Source: Herbaspirillum seropedicae
GTDB taxonomy: Bacteria > Pseudomonadota > Gammaproteobacteria > Burkholderiales > Burkholderiaceae_D
Length of the DNA stretch: 64,000 bases
Reading direction: 5' to 3'
Assembly: GCF_001040945.1 (NCBI RefSeq)
Contig: NZ_CP011930.1
Coordinates: 2,085,704 to 2,149,703 of the forward strand
Part shown: piece by piece, positions 11,856 through 19,734 of the stretch
Numbering within the stretch: position 1 is the stretch's first letter
Layout of the letters: the number at the start of each line of letters is the position of its first letter
Notes under the pieces: generated by a model
What the model was told of the DNA's origin: nothing
Database searches by the model: none
The model's input: the letters and a program-made list of their open reading frames with translations, nothing else
Translations under genes and position numbers: made by a program

Positions 11856-12698
11856 ATGAGCAAGCGCGCCAACATCCTGGTTTCCGTCGATATCGAGGGC
11901 GTGGCCGGGGTCTTCCATCCCGAGCAGACCCGTGCCGGCAACGGCGAATACGAACGCGCCCGGCGCTGGATGACCGAGGAGGCCAACGCCGTCATCCGGG
12001 GCGCGCTGGCCGCGGGCGCCACGGCCATCAAGGTCAATGATTCGCACGGCGGTTTCCGCAACCTCTTGCCCGACCTGCTGCACCCGCAGGCGCGCATGGT
12101 GCTGGGCAAGCCGCGCGTGCTGGGGATGATGGGCGGCGTGGATCACGACATCGATGCGGTCATGCTGGTGGGTTACCACTCGCGAGCGCAGGGGCGCGGC
12201 ATCCTGGCGCACACCACCAACAGCTTCGCCTTTGCCCGCGTCTGGCTGGATGGGCAGGAAATGGGGGAGGCCGGCCTGTATGGCGCGCTGGCCGCCGAAC
12301 ATGGGGCGCCGGTGATCTTTGGCAGTGGCGACGACGCCTTCATCGAAGAAAACCAGCCCCTGTTCGCCCACGCGGTCTTTGCCGAGACCAAGAAGGCCTA
12401 TGGCGCCAACAGCGGCGACTCGCTCACGCCCCAGCAATCCTGCACCTTGCTGGAAGCGCGCGCGCAACAGGCCGTGGCGACCTGGCTGGCCGATCCGCAG
12501 ACCATGCCTGCGCGGCCCCTGCGCGGGCCCTTGCGCTGCCGCCTGCAGGCGCAGACGGTGGCGCTGGCGGATCTGTTCAGCCAGTTGCCGATCCTGGAAC
12601 GTTGCGACAATGTCAGCGTGGAGTTCGATGCGCCCACGGCGGAATATGCGGTGCGGGTACTCAACAGCCTTTCGGCCATGTCGGCGATGTTGCGCTGA
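11856..12698 (+). CDS. M55 family D-aminopeptidase (DppA-like)
   Basis: 280-residue zinc peptidase related to Bacillus subtilis DppA, a decameric D-aminopeptidase acting on D-Ala-D-Ala type peptides. Metal-binding motifs are visible: SVDIEG (Asp12, Glu14), NDSHGG near residue 62 and GYHSRA near 107. It closes the peptide-scavenging operon, 24 bp after the P1 peptidase gene. Together with the SIS-domain regulator, this hints that D-amino-acid-containing peptides, for example from cell-wall turnover, are among the substrates. No convincing terminator is seen after it. Confidence 0.92.
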   Translation: MSKRANILVSVDIEGVAGVFHPEQTRAGNGEYERARRWMTEEANAVIRGALAAGATAIKVNDSHGGFRNLLPDLLHPQARMVLGKPRVLGMMGGVDHDIDAVMLVGYHSRAQGRGILAHTTNSFAFARVWLDGQEMGEAGLYGALAAEHGAPVIFGSGDDAFIEENQPLFAHAVFAETKKAYGANSGDSLTPQQSCTLLEARAQQAVATWLADPQTMPARPLRGPLRCRLQAQTVALADLFSQLPILERCDNVSVEFDAPTAEYAVRVLNSLSAMSAMLR

Positions 12699-12740
12699 GC
12701 GGCTGCGTTTTGCTTCTTTTCTCGTTTGGTGGTTTGTTGA

Positions 12741-12792
12741 CTCTCATTTGAGAAGGTTCTAGGATGAGAGGGTAGCAATTCCCAGATGAGAG
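12741..12792. promoter_or_regulatory. Candidate operator of the RES toxin-antitoxin operon
   Basis: Three copies of one 7-base word lie just upstream of the antitoxin start: CTCTCAT at 12741-12747 (inverted) and ATGAGAG at 12764-12770 and 12786-12792. Spacing is 23 and 22 bases, about two helical turns, and the last copy ends 7 bp before the start codon. This suits cooperative binding of a dimeric antitoxin for autoregulation, the usual control of type II modules. Confidence 0.5.
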
Positions 12793-12799
12793 GCAGGCC

Positions 12800-13267
12800 A
12801 TGACAACCCGATCCAGCAGCATCCGCGTAGTGAGCAAAGGCAGCCAGGGACTGGGCGCCCGGCCCAATGACTTCCAGCGCTTTGCCAACATGGATCCGAT
12901 CAGCCAGGGTCGCACCATTCGCGATGGCATGGACGCCATCATCGCCGAGCGGGTGGCCAGGGAGCTGCTGCAGATTCCCTTGCAGACACTGCTGGCCGGC
13001 CTGGGATTGCCCAGCTCCACTATCTTGCGCAAGATTTCCCGCAAGGAACGACTCTCCGGTTCCGAATCCGACCGCATCGCCCGCGTGCTCTACATTCGCG
13101 AGCAGGCGGCGGACGTGTTCGAGGATGAGGAGCTGGCCGCCGAATGGATGCGCCGCGCCAATGCAGCGCTGGGCGGCATGACCCCGCTGGAAGTGCTCGA
13201 TACCCAACCCGGCTATGACCGGGTGCGCGATATTCTCTCCCGCATTGCCTTTGGAGTGGCGGCGTGA
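12800..13267 (+). CDS. Xre/MbcA/ParS-type antitoxin (DUF2384) of a RES module
   Basis: 155 residues. The central part (about 55-95) forms a helix-turn-helix-like Xre segment with IPLQTLLAGLGLPSSTILRKI, and the C-terminal third carries the MbcA/ParS toxin-binding domain ending in GGMTPLEVLDTQPGYDRVRDIL, where the xxPLEVLxTxxG pattern is diagnostic. It would neutralise the RES toxin encoded next and repress the shared promoter. Its TGA overlaps the toxin GTG start by four bases, giving translational coupling with the antitoxin made first. Confidence 0.9.
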   Translation: MTTRSSSIRVVSKGSQGLGARPNDFQRFANMDPISQGRTIRDGMDAIIAERVARELLQIPLQTLLAGLGLPSSTILRKISRKERLSGSESDRIARVLYIREQAADVFEDEELAAEWMRRANAALGGMTPLEVLDTQPGYDRVRDILSRIAFGVAA

Positions 13268-13734
13268 AACTGTACCGCCTGGCCAAGGACAAGCCAGGAC
13301 ACTACGCCGCAGAAGACCTCTCGGGCAATGGCGCAGCCTTGAGTGGCGGACGCTGGAATCCGCGTGGCTTGCGGGTGCTCTACACCTGCTGCAGCGCTTC
13401 GACGGCCTTGCTCGAATCCCTGGTCCACATGGCGGGGCTCATGCCCCGCGCCCGCTACTATCTGATCGTGCTGGAGGCGCCCGATGCCGAACTGCGCAAG
13501 GCTTACGTGCCGAGCCTGCCGCCGGACTGGGCCGATATCACGCGCGACCCGGCCAGCACGGCGGCCATCGGGCAGCACTGGATAGAAGAGGGAAAGCACC
13601 TGATGATGAAAGTGCCTTCGGTCGTCAGTCCGACCGATTTCAATGTCTTGCTCAATCCGCTGCATCCGCAGATGCCTGGCATCAAGGTAGTGGAAAAGAA
13701 GTTGTTCCAGTTCGATGCCAGACTGTTCGGCTGA
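13264..13734 (+). CDS. RES-domain toxin (NAD-degrading type)
   Basis: 156 residues, entirely a RES domain. RES toxins characterised elsewhere deplete cellular NAD by phosphorolysis or hydrolysis. The namesake residues are visible: Arg30 in GGRWNP, Glu51 in ALLESLVH and Ser119 in KVPSVV; the late NPLHP segment is also typical. The start is GTG at 13264, overlapping the antitoxin stop. All three signature residues are intact, so the toxin is predicted active. The gene ends 24 bp from the convergent reductase gene. Confidence 0.92.
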   Translation: MKLYRLAKDKPGHYAAEDLSGNGAALSGGRWNPRGLRVLYTCCSASTALLESLVHMAGLMPRARYYLIVLEAPDAELRKAYVPSLPPDWADITRDPASTAAIGQHWIEEGKHLMMKVPSVVSPTDFNVLLNPLHPQMPGIKVVEKKLFQFDARLFG

Positions 13735-13758
13735 TGACGGCTGATGAGGCGGTACAGG

Positions 13759-14652
13759 CTACTGGGCCTTGCTTTCGATCAGCTTGACCAGGGCATGGAC
13801 GGTCAGGTTGGCCGGCGCGGACAACCCATGCGCCTGCGCGCGCGCCACGATGAAACCATTGAGGTGATCGATCTCGCTGGGCTTGCCGCGCGCCAGGTCC
13901 TGGGCGGTGGAAGAGAACTGGCCGGGCATGGTCTGGACGATCTTGCGCACGGCGCTGTCCACGTCGTCGGCCAGGGTCACGCCTTCGGCCGCAGCAACTG
14001 CCTTGCATTCAGTCACCAGCTGGGCAATCACCTCGGGGATGCCAGGGCCTTCGACCAGCTTGCCATAAGGCAGTTGCGCAATGGCCGAGAGGGCATTGTA
14101 GGCGCAGTTGAGGATGAGCTTGAGCCAGAGCTCGCCGCGCACATTGTCTGATATCTCGGTGGGAACGCCCGCTGCGACGAGCGCATCGGCGGCATCGCGG
14201 CTCCCCGCTGCGGGCTCGATGACCAGCTCGCCCCGGCCATGATGCTTGACGTGTCCTGGTCCGGCCATCTCGGTGGCCACATAGACGACGGCGGCTGCCA
14301 CCGGCTGAGCCATCACGGTGCGCAGGCGCTCGGCGTTGTCGGTGCCGTTCTGCAAGCTCAGCACCAGCGTATCGGGTGCGAGATGGGGCGCCAGTTGCGC
14401 GCCGGCAGTTTCTGTATCGGGCGACTTGACGCAGAACAGCACCAGCTCAGCATCAGCGGCAATGGCCGCATCGGTGCTGGCCTTCACCGCAATGGTCTCG
14501 TCGAAGGCCTTGGTTTCGAGACGCAGGCCACGGGTGTTGAAGGCCTCCACGTGCTGCGGCCGGCCCACCAGCGCCACCTGATGCCCGACCCGCGCCAGCA
14601 TGCCGGCAAAATAACAGCCCACTGCGCCTGCGCCCATCACTGCGACTTTCAT
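13759..14652 (-). CDS. 2-dehydropantoate 2-reductase (PanE/ApbA) family protein
   Basis: 297 residues. The N-terminal Rossmann domain binds NADPH through MGAGAVGCYFAGML at residues 5-18, and the C-terminal all-helical ApbA_C domain carries ELWLKLILNCAYNALSAI, which includes the expected catalytic Lys. The start at 14652 follows a good GAGGAGA; a longer frame to 14733 has no ribosome site. Members of this family include the pantothenate-pathway enzyme and many paralogues of unknown ketoacid specificity, so panE itself is not claimed. It diverges from the MarR gene, and the operator at 14769 lies in the shared promoter region. Confidence 0.85.
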   Translation of the reverse strand: MKVAVMGAGAVGCYFAGMLARVGHQVALVGRPQHVEAFNTRGLRLETKAFDETIAVKASTDAAIAADAELVLFCVKSPDTETAGAQLAPHLAPDTLVLSLQNGTDNAERLRTVMAQPVAAAVVYVATEMAGPGHVKHHGRGELVIEPAAGSRDAADALVAAGVPTEISDNVRGELWLKLILNCAYNALSAIAQLPYGKLVEGPGIPEVIAQLVTECKAVAAAEGVTLADDVDSAVRKIVQTMPGQFSSTAQDLARGKPSEIDHLNGFIVARAQAHGLSAPANLTVHALVKLIESKAQ

Positions 14653-14768
14653 CCCTGTCTCCTCGCTGGTCAAAGCGGAAAGGCTAGCACAGCGCAGCTT
14701 GGATTTCAGGAACAGGATGGGCATTGTCAGCAAGCTGACGACGCAACGATAGCGATGGAAGAAATTTC

Positions 14769-14792
14769 AATTAAATAGCTTGCTATTTAATT
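14769..14792. promoter_or_regulatory. Perfect MarR/OhrR-type operator (site 1)
   Basis: A perfect inverted repeat of two 11-base arms: AATTAAATAGC at 14769-14779, a two-base spacer TT, then the exact reverse complement at 14782-14792. It lies 23 bp upstream of the MarR start and 116 bp from the divergent reductase start. Its length and AT-rich palindromic form fit the winged-helix MarR/OhrR family. Two imperfect copies lie in the promoter region of the hydrolase gene. Confidence 0.7.
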
Positions 14793-14815
14793 TTGACCTC
14801 GCTAAACTGCGTTCC

Positions 14816-15277
14816 ATGGTTTCGAAAACAGACAAACGCAAGGCGGCCCCGCTACTGGATGCCCAGTTGTGTTTTGCGCTGTATTCGACGTCCTTGTCGA
14901 TGAGCAAGCTCTACCGCAAGCTCTTGCGCGACTTGGGCATCACCTATTCGCAGTACCTGGTGCTGATGGTGTTGTGGGAACAGGATCAGCTCACCGTCTC
15001 CGAGATCGGCGAACGCCTGGTGCTGGATTCGGCCACGCTGACCCCCTTGCTCAAGCGCATGGAAGCGCAGGGCCTGGTGACCCGGGAGCGGGCGGCCAGC
15101 GACGAGCGGCAGGTGGTCATCTCGCTCACCGCCGAGGGCGACACGCTGCGCGAGAAGGCGGTGGAGTTGCCGCGTGAAGTCTTGCGCGCCACCGAATCGA
15201 CCGCTGCGGAGCTGGCGGCGATCAAGGAAGAATTGATGCAGTTGCGGGCGCGCCTGCACAAGAATACCGGCGACTAG
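14816..15277 (+). CDS. MarR family regulator, OhrR-like peroxide sensor
   Basis: 153 residues with the MarR winged helix-turn-helix (about 50-115; [20 protein letters not shown], then [17 protein letters not shown]). The N-terminal [13 protein letters not shown] motif places Cys19 exactly where OhrR repressors carry the organic-peroxide-reactive cysteine. No second cysteine is seen, so it resembles one-Cys OhrR. The adjacent operators make autoregulation likely. Unusually, no ohr peroxidase gene is next to it; the neighbours are a PanE-like reductase and an exported hydrolase. The start is ATG at 14816. Confidence 0.88.
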   Translation: MVSKTDKRKAAPLLDAQLCFALYSTSLSMSKLYRKLLRDLGITYSQYLVLMVLWEQDQLTVSEIGERLVLDSATLTPLLKRMEAQGLVTRERAASDERQVVISLTAEGDTLREKAVELPREVLRATESTAAELAAIKEELMQLRARLHKNTGD

Positions 15278-15309
15278 CCAGACGCCGTAGAGCAAGAGCA
15301 ATGCAGGCA

Positions 15310-15341
15310 GGGACATGGGCCGGATGGCGTGTCCCTTTTTT
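15310..15341 (+). terminator. Terminator after the MarR gene
   Basis: GGGACA at 15310-15315 pairs with TGTCCC at 15330-15335, followed by six T residues. It lies 33 bp after the MarR stop. The loop is long (14 bases), so efficiency is uncertain. Confidence 0.6.
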
Positions 15342-15348
15342 GAAGTCA

Positions 15349-15500
15349 AATATATAGTGCGCTATTTAATAGTATGTAATTACGCATTCAGGAAGTCGTA
15401 CGCAGCTTGATGTGCAGGTTCTCCTTTCCCTCCGACAGGTCCGCAGGAGGGCAGTTATACCGAGAGCCAATAGCGTCATATAAGTAGTTTGCTATTTAAT
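15349..15500. promoter_or_regulatory. Two further OhrR-like operators upstream of the hydrolase gene (sites 2 and 3)
   Basis: The half-site GCTATTTAAT, identical to the right arm of site 1, recurs at 15361-15370 and at 15491-15500. Each is preceded, after a two-base spacer, by an imperfect left arm (AATATATAGT and TATAAGTAGT). A degenerate half-site, GTTATTTAAT, follows at about 15524. The two sites lie 130 bp apart between the MarR terminator and the hydrolase start at 15640; the whole 362-bp gap holds no gene. Confidence 0.6.
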
Positions 15501-15639
15501 AGTTCTTTAATAGTTATTTGGTAGTTATTTAATGGTTGTTTGATTGAAACGCCGTTTTTTTGCTGTAACCCGACGCAGTCCCCTCGTTGCAGTTCTCCGG
15601 TGTCCGCACCGATTTGATATTTGATAAAGGAAGAAAATC

Positions 15640-16662
15640 ATGACATCGTTCAAGCAACTCGCCGCCGTCGCCGCCATCGGCCTGGTATTCGGTAATGCCT
15701 ATGCCGCTGGCGACGCTGGCGTGGAACCCACCACCCAGGCTTTCCTGCAGGCCCTCGAAGCCGGCGGCGGCAAGCCCCTGGAACAGCTTTCGCCGGCGGA
15801 CGCCCGCGCCGTGCTGGTGGGTGCGCAAGCCAGCGTGAAGCTGCAACTGCCCAAGGCCGATGTCTCCGAGAAGACCATCAGCGCCGACGGCCAGCAGATC
15901 AAGCTGACCATCGTGCGTCCGGCCGGTTCGGCCAAGAAGACGCTGCCGGCCTTCATGTTCTTCCACGGCGGCGGCTGGGTGCTGGGCGACTTCCCCACCC
16001 ACGAGCGCCTGGTGCGCGACCTGGTAGCCAACTCGGGTGCAGTGGCGGTGTTCGTGAACTACACGCCTTCGCCTGAAGCGCATTATGGCGTGGCGATCAA
16101 CCAGGCCTATGCCGCTACCAAGTGGGTAGCAGAACATGGCAAGGAGATCAACGTCGATGGCAAGCGCCTGGCCGTGGCCGGCAACAGCGTGGGCGGCAAC
16201 ATGGCTGCCGTGGTGGCCCTGATGGCCAAGGACAAGGGCGGCCCGGCGCTGCGCTCGGAAGTGCTGCTGTGGCCGGTGACCGATGCCAATTTCGAGACCG
16301 CATCCTACAACCAGTTCGCCAATGGCTACTTCCTGACCAAGAACATGATGAAGTGGTTCTGGGACAGCTACACCACCGACGCCGCCAAGCGCAAGGAAAT
16401 CACCGCCTCGCCCTTGAACGCGACCCCGGCGCAACTGTCCGGCCTGCCGCCGACCCTGATCCAGACCGCCGAAAAGGACGTGCTGCGTGACGAGGGCGAA
16501 GAGTATGGCCGCAAGCTGGCTGCTGCCGGCGTGGCCGTGACCAGCGTGCGCTACAACGGCATGATCCACGACTTTGGCCTGTTGAACGTGCTGGCCAAGG
16601 TGCCGGCGGTGCAGACGGCGATGCGCCAGGCGGGTGAAGAGCTCAAGTTCCGCCTGAAGTAA
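15640..16662 (+). CDS. Exported alpha/beta hydrolase, hormone-sensitive-lipase-like esterase
   Basis: 340 residues. A signal peptide is visible at 1-22 (KQLAAVAAIGLVFGNAYA). The family IV esterase signature is complete: oxyanion motif HGGGW at 109-113, nucleophile Ser183 in GNSVGGN, and catalytic acid Asp281 and His311 in the usual order. It would hydrolyse short acyl esters in the periplasm or outside the cell. Three copies of the operator associated with the OhrR-like regulator are nearby, two directly upstream, so expression is probably peroxide- or ligand-responsive. The natural substrate is unknown. Confidence 0.9.
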   Translation: MTSFKQLAAVAAIGLVFGNAYAAGDAGVEPTTQAFLQALEAGGGKPLEQLSPADARAVLVGAQASVKLQLPKADVSEKTISADGQQIKLTIVRPAGSAKKTLPAFMFFHGGGWVLGDFPTHERLVRDLVANSGAVAVFVNYTPSPEAHYGVAINQAYAATKWVAEHGKEINVDGKRLAVAGNSVGGNMAAVVALMAKDKGGPALRSEVLLWPVTDANFETASYNQFANGYFLTKNMMKWFWDSYTTDAAKRKEITASPLNATPAQLSGLPPTLIQTAEKDVLRDEGEEYGRKLAAAGVAVTSVRYNGMIHDFGLLNVLAKVPAVQTAMRQAGEELKFRLK

Positions 16663-16714
16663 TTGCATCAGCTTGTCCTGCGCGTGAAGTCGCGCAGGGC
16701 GTGGTGCTTCAAAT

Positions 16715-16763
16715 GCAAAAGGCTCCTGGACGCATGCATGTGTCCGGAGCCTTTTGCGTTTTT
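16715..16763 (+). terminator. Rho-independent terminator after the hydrolase
   Basis: A long stem, GCAAAAGGCTCC pairing with GGAGCCTTTTGC, runs from 16715 to 16757 with imperfect pairing near the loop, and is followed by a T-rich tail to 16763. It lies about 50 bp after the hydrolase stop. Confidence 0.85.
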
Positions 16764-16783
16764 GCCTTTTGTGTACCTGCTAA

Positions 16784-16878
16784 CCGTTCGTCCTGAGTAG
16801 CGGCGGCAGCCGCGTATCGAAGGCGCTGCTACCTGTACGCCTGCGATACGGCCCTGCGGGCCTACTCAGGACGAACGG
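16784..16878. repeat. Palindromic intergenic repeat, copy B
   Basis: Complete copy. It begins CCGTTCGTCCTGAGTAG, contains CGTATCGAAGGC, has a degenerate inner right arm (CTGCGATACGG), and ends CTACTCAGGACGAACGG, the reverse complement of its beginning. It lies between the hydrolase and the convergent esterase gene. The rest of this 264-bp gap holds only the terminator at 16715. Confidence 0.85.
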
Positions 16879-16926
16879 GCGGCGGGGCGCAAAGGAATGC
16901 CTTGCACCTCTCTCGCCCATCCATCT

Positions 16927-17595
16927 TTACGCCAGCACGCGCGTCAGCCACGCGCCGATATCCTCGACTTCTTCACCACACACCGAGTGCTGCATGGGAT
17001 AGTCATGCCACTCGACCGGATGGCCCAGTTGCGTGAGCAGTTCGCGCGACTTCACGGCGCGCTCCAGCACCACCACTGGGTCCATGGTGCCATGGGCCAT
17101 GAAGATGGGCGTGTCGTGGTTGGCGGCATGGCGTTCGGCCTCGATGGTGGCGGCCAGCGGCAGGTAGCCGGACAGGCACATCAGGCCCGCCAGGCGTTCC
17201 GGATGGCGCAGGCCGGTCTGCAGGGTCATGGCGCAACCTTGCGAGAAGCCGGCCAGCACAATCCGGTTGGCCGGGACGCCGCGCGCCTTTTCCTGGGCGA
17301 TCAGGGCTTCGATGGCGGCCTGCGAGGCGCGCAGGCCGGGTTCATCCTCGCGGCGCACCAGGTCGGGGGCGAAGATGTCGTACCAGGCGCGCATCACATA
17401 GCCGCCGTTGATGGTCACCGGCATGGTCGGCGCGGTCGGGAAGATGAAACGGATCGGCGGGCAGGCCGAGAGGTCCAGCTCGCGCACGATAGGCACGAAG
17501 TCCGAGCCATCGGCTCCCAGGCCATGCAGCCAGATGACGGAGGCGGTGGGATTGGGAGCGGTATCGATCTGGATGGTGTCGAGTGGTGCGGCCAT
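16927..17595 (-). CDS. Carboxylesterase / phospholipase family alpha/beta hydrolase
   Basis: 222 residues, the normal size for the abhydrolase_2 (acyl-protein-thioesterase-like) family. The catalytic triad is readable: Ser118 in GFSQG, Asp172 in HGTMDPVV and His203 in PMQHSVC; the oxyanion strand is VIWLHGLGADGSDF near residue 20. It lacks a signal peptide, so it is cytosolic. The start at 17595 is the first Met before the conserved core; a longer frame to 17664 adds only low-complexity residues. The physiological ester is unknown. Confidence 0.9.
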   Translation of the reverse strand: MAAPLDTIQIDTAPNPTASVIWLHGLGADGSDFVPIVRELDLSACPPIRFIFPTAPTMPVTINGGYVMRAWYDIFAPDLVRREDEPGLRASQAAIEALIAQEKARGVPANRIVLAGFSQGCAMTLQTGLRHPERLAGLMCLSGYLPLAATIEAERHAANHDTPIFMAHGTMDPVVVLERAVKSRELLTQLGHPVEWHDYPMQHSVCGEEVEDIGAWLTRVLA

Positions 17596-17759
17596 GGGCG
17601 TGCGGTTCCTGATTCCTGTGCGGTTGGGGGAGGGCGATTTGTCTGTCTCGCTGCCCGGGCGCACAATACGGTCTTGTCCAAGGATGTGCGCCTGGGCGAT
17701 GGGCTCACATCATACGATGAACGCGGCCGTCCTGCTGCGATCGGTCACAAGGAGCTTTG

Positions 17760-18422
17760 ATGAAGTGCAAACGATTTTCCGGACTGCTGGCCGGCGCCCT
17801 GAGCCTGTTGCTCGTCTTGCCGCCGCCCCTGGCGCAGGCTGAGGCCGAGGGCAGGCTGTTCCAGCCCACCGGCGAGAACCTGATGATCTCGCCGCCCGCT
17901 GGCTGGCGGCTGGCCTACATGGACGGCGATCCGGAGGGAGATTATGTGGTCGATTTCCTGCCGCAGAACGAGGCCCACGATTCCTGGCGCGAAGGCTACA
18001 TGAGCGTGCAGCGTCGCACCTTCCCGGAAGCGGCCCTGCGGGACAACATCCGCGCCCGCAACCTGACCATGCCGCAGGTGGCGATCTCGGAGGTGATGCA
18101 GATCGCACAGCGCAAGTGTCCTGGCCGTTTCGTGCCGATGGGGCAGAAGGACAGCCTGACCAACAATATTCCGACTTCCGTGAGCGGTGGTTTCTGCGAC
18201 CGGCTGGGACCCAGCGCACCCTATGGCGAAGGTTCGGTGATGGCCGTCTTCGAGGGCAAGGAGCGTCTGTTCGTGGTGCAGTTCAGCTGGCGTCCGTCCA
18301 CCGAGAACGAACTGAAGCAGTTCGCTTACCGGATCAGTCCGGCGCGACTGCAACAGTTCCTGGACTTGCTCAATGCGGCCACGCTGTGCGGCGGCCCGGA
18401 CGAGGGGAAATGCCCCAACTAG
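17760..18422 (+). CDS. Exported protein of unknown function
   Basis: 220 residues. The N-terminus has a clear signal peptide (SGLLAGALSLLLVLPPPLAQA, cleavage near residue 28), so the mature protein is periplasmic or anchored outside. The mature part contains four cysteines, including a C-terminal pair (LCGGPDEGKC), allowing two disulfides. A PPAGWRL segment followed by aromatic-rich strands suggests a compact beta-rich domain, but I do not recognise the family. The ATG at 17760 has AAGGAG just upstream; TTG at 17757 is an alternative. It is convergent with mog, 12 bp apart, and appears to be a single-gene unit. Confidence 0.8.
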   Translation: MKCKRFSGLLAGALSLLLVLPPPLAQAEAEGRLFQPTGENLMISPPAGWRLAYMDGDPEGDYVVDFLPQNEAHDSWREGYMSVQRRTFPEAALRDNIRARNLTMPQVAISEVMQIAQRKCPGRFVPMGQKDSLTNNIPTSVSGGFCDRLGPSAPYGEGSVMAVFEGKERLFVVQFSWRPSTENELKQFAYRISPARLQQFLDLLNAATLCGGPDEGKCPN

Positions 18423-18434
18423 GGCCTGCCTGGC

Positions 18435-19064
18435 CTAGTTGCCGGCCGGGCTGGTCGGGCGGATTGCCGACTTGGGACGGAAGGCCTTGCAGACCGCGTC
18501 ATCGGTCTCGATGTAGGGCCCGCCGATGAGGTCGATGCAGTAGGGGATGGCGGCGAAGATACCGGCTACGCGGGTCTTGCCGTCTTCATCCTTCAAGCCT
18601 TCCAGCGTTTCGCGGATGGACTTGGGCTGGCCGGGCAGGTTCAGCACCAGTGCAGCATGGTCGGCCGTTTCGCGGATCACCGCGACCTGGCGCGAGAGGA
18701 TGGCCGTGGGAACGAACTGCAGGCTGATCTGGCGCATCTGCTCGCCAAAGCCCGGCATTTCCTTGGTGCCGATGGCCAGCGTGGCTTCGGGCGTGACGTC
18801 GCGCCGCGAGGGGCCGGTGCCGCCGGTGGTCAGCACCAGGTCGCAGCGGGCCACATCGACCAGCTCGACGATGGTCTGCTCGATCTGGGCGCGTTCATCG
18901 GGGATGAGGCGGGTCTGCACCTCGAAGGCGCTGCGAAGCGCACGGCCCAGCCATTCTTCCAGGGCCGGGATGCCCTGGTCCTGATAGACGCCACCGGAGG
19001 CGCGGTCCGAGATCGACACCAGGCCCACCCGCAGCACCTCACGCTGGACGGCTTCAGCGCTCAT
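18435..19064 (-). CDS. mog: Molybdopterin adenylyltransferase (MogA)
   Basis: 209 residues, a MoCF-biosynthesis domain. The enzyme adenylates molybdopterin before molybdate insertion. The active-site segment is LVLTTGGTGPSRRDVTPEA (about residues 75-95), with the preceding VGLVSISDRASGGVYQDQG strand and turn also typical. The start ATG at 19064 lies inside the 3-prime end of yjgA, an 11-base overlap that implies coupled translation. The partner genes moaA, mobA and moeA are about 30 kb away at 49-51 kb, so the Moco pathway is split between two loci in this window. Confidence 0.92.
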   Translation of the reverse strand: MSAEAVQREVLRVGLVSISDRASGGVYQDQGIPALEEWLGRALRSAFEVQTRLIPDERAQIEQTIVELVDVARCDLVLTTGGTGPSRRDVTPEATLAIGTKEMPGFGEQMRQISLQFVPTAILSRQVAVIRETADHAALVLNLPGQPKSIRETLEGLKDEDGKTRVAGIFAAIPYCIDLIGGPYIETDDAVCKAFRPKSAIRPTSPAGN

Positions 19065-19659
19065 CGCCGTCCTGCTCGTCATCGGCCTGCTCGGCGGCTT
19101 CGCCCTTGGCCAGCGCGGCCTGGGTCTGCAACTGCTTGAGGATCTGGAAGATCTCGCGGTAGGCCTTGGGCGGCTTGTTTTCCGCCTGTTCCTTGCGGGC
19201 ATTGCGGATCAGGGTGCGCATGTGCTGCACGTCCACCTCGGGATGGCGGTTCAGCAGTTCGGTGAGCGCCTGGTCGTCGGCCAGCAGCTTTTCGCGGCGG
19301 CGTTCCAGCGCGTGCATGGCGGCGGTTTCGGCCTTGGAGGCGCCGTGCCAGCTGTCGATGGTCTTCTGAATGATGGCGATCTCGTCGGCTTCCAGCGTGC
19401 GCATCTTCTTGCCCACGTACTGCATCTGGCGGCGACGGCCTTCGTGGTCCTTGATCTGCTGGCATTCGAGGATGGCCTCGCGCACATCCTCGGGCATGGG
19501 TACGCGCTTGACGCGGTCGCGCGGTTCGTTGACCAGGGATTCGCCCAGCTTTTGCAGGGCATCCATCTCGCGCTTGAGCTGGGACTTGGAGGGGCGGTCG
19601 TATTCCTGTTCGAATTCGCTGGACTGGAATCCGACAGCGCCGCGGTTGGCATTGGGCAT
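19054..19659 (-). CDS. darP: Ribosome-associated protein YjgA/DarP (DUF615)
   Basis: 201 residues, highly charged and mostly helical. In E. coli the homologue binds 50S assembly intermediates and assists late large-subunit maturation. Family features visible are the N-terminal RPSKSQLKREMDALQKLGE segment, the middle HEGRRRQMQYVGKKMR motif, and a charged tail. It diverges from pmbA, an arrangement seen in many proteobacteria, and overlaps mog at its 3-prime end. Confidence 0.92.
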   Translation of the reverse strand: MPNANRGAVGFQSSEFEQEYDRPSKSQLKREMDALQKLGESLVNEPRDRVKRVPMPEDVREAILECQQIKDHEGRRRQMQYVGKKMRTLEADEIAIIQKTIDSWHGASKAETAAMHALERRREKLLADDQALTELLNRHPEVDVQHMRTLIRNARKEQAENKPPKAYREIFQILKQLQTQAALAKGEAAEQADDEQDGDER

Positions 19660-19690
19660 ATCGTGACTTCGAGAAATAAAGCTTAACGAC

Positions 19691-19699
19691 TGCTATGAT
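19691..19699 (+). promoter_or_regulatory. Candidate extended -10 promoter for pmbA
   Basis: TGCTATGAT forms an extended -10 element (TG, one base, TATGAT) 35 bp upstream of the pmbA start, in the short AT-richer gap between yjgA and pmbA. No good -35 is needed for this promoter class, and none is obvious. Confidence 0.4.
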
Positions 19700-19734
19700 A
19701 ACCGCTTTACCCGGATTTCAGAGAAAACAGGCTC

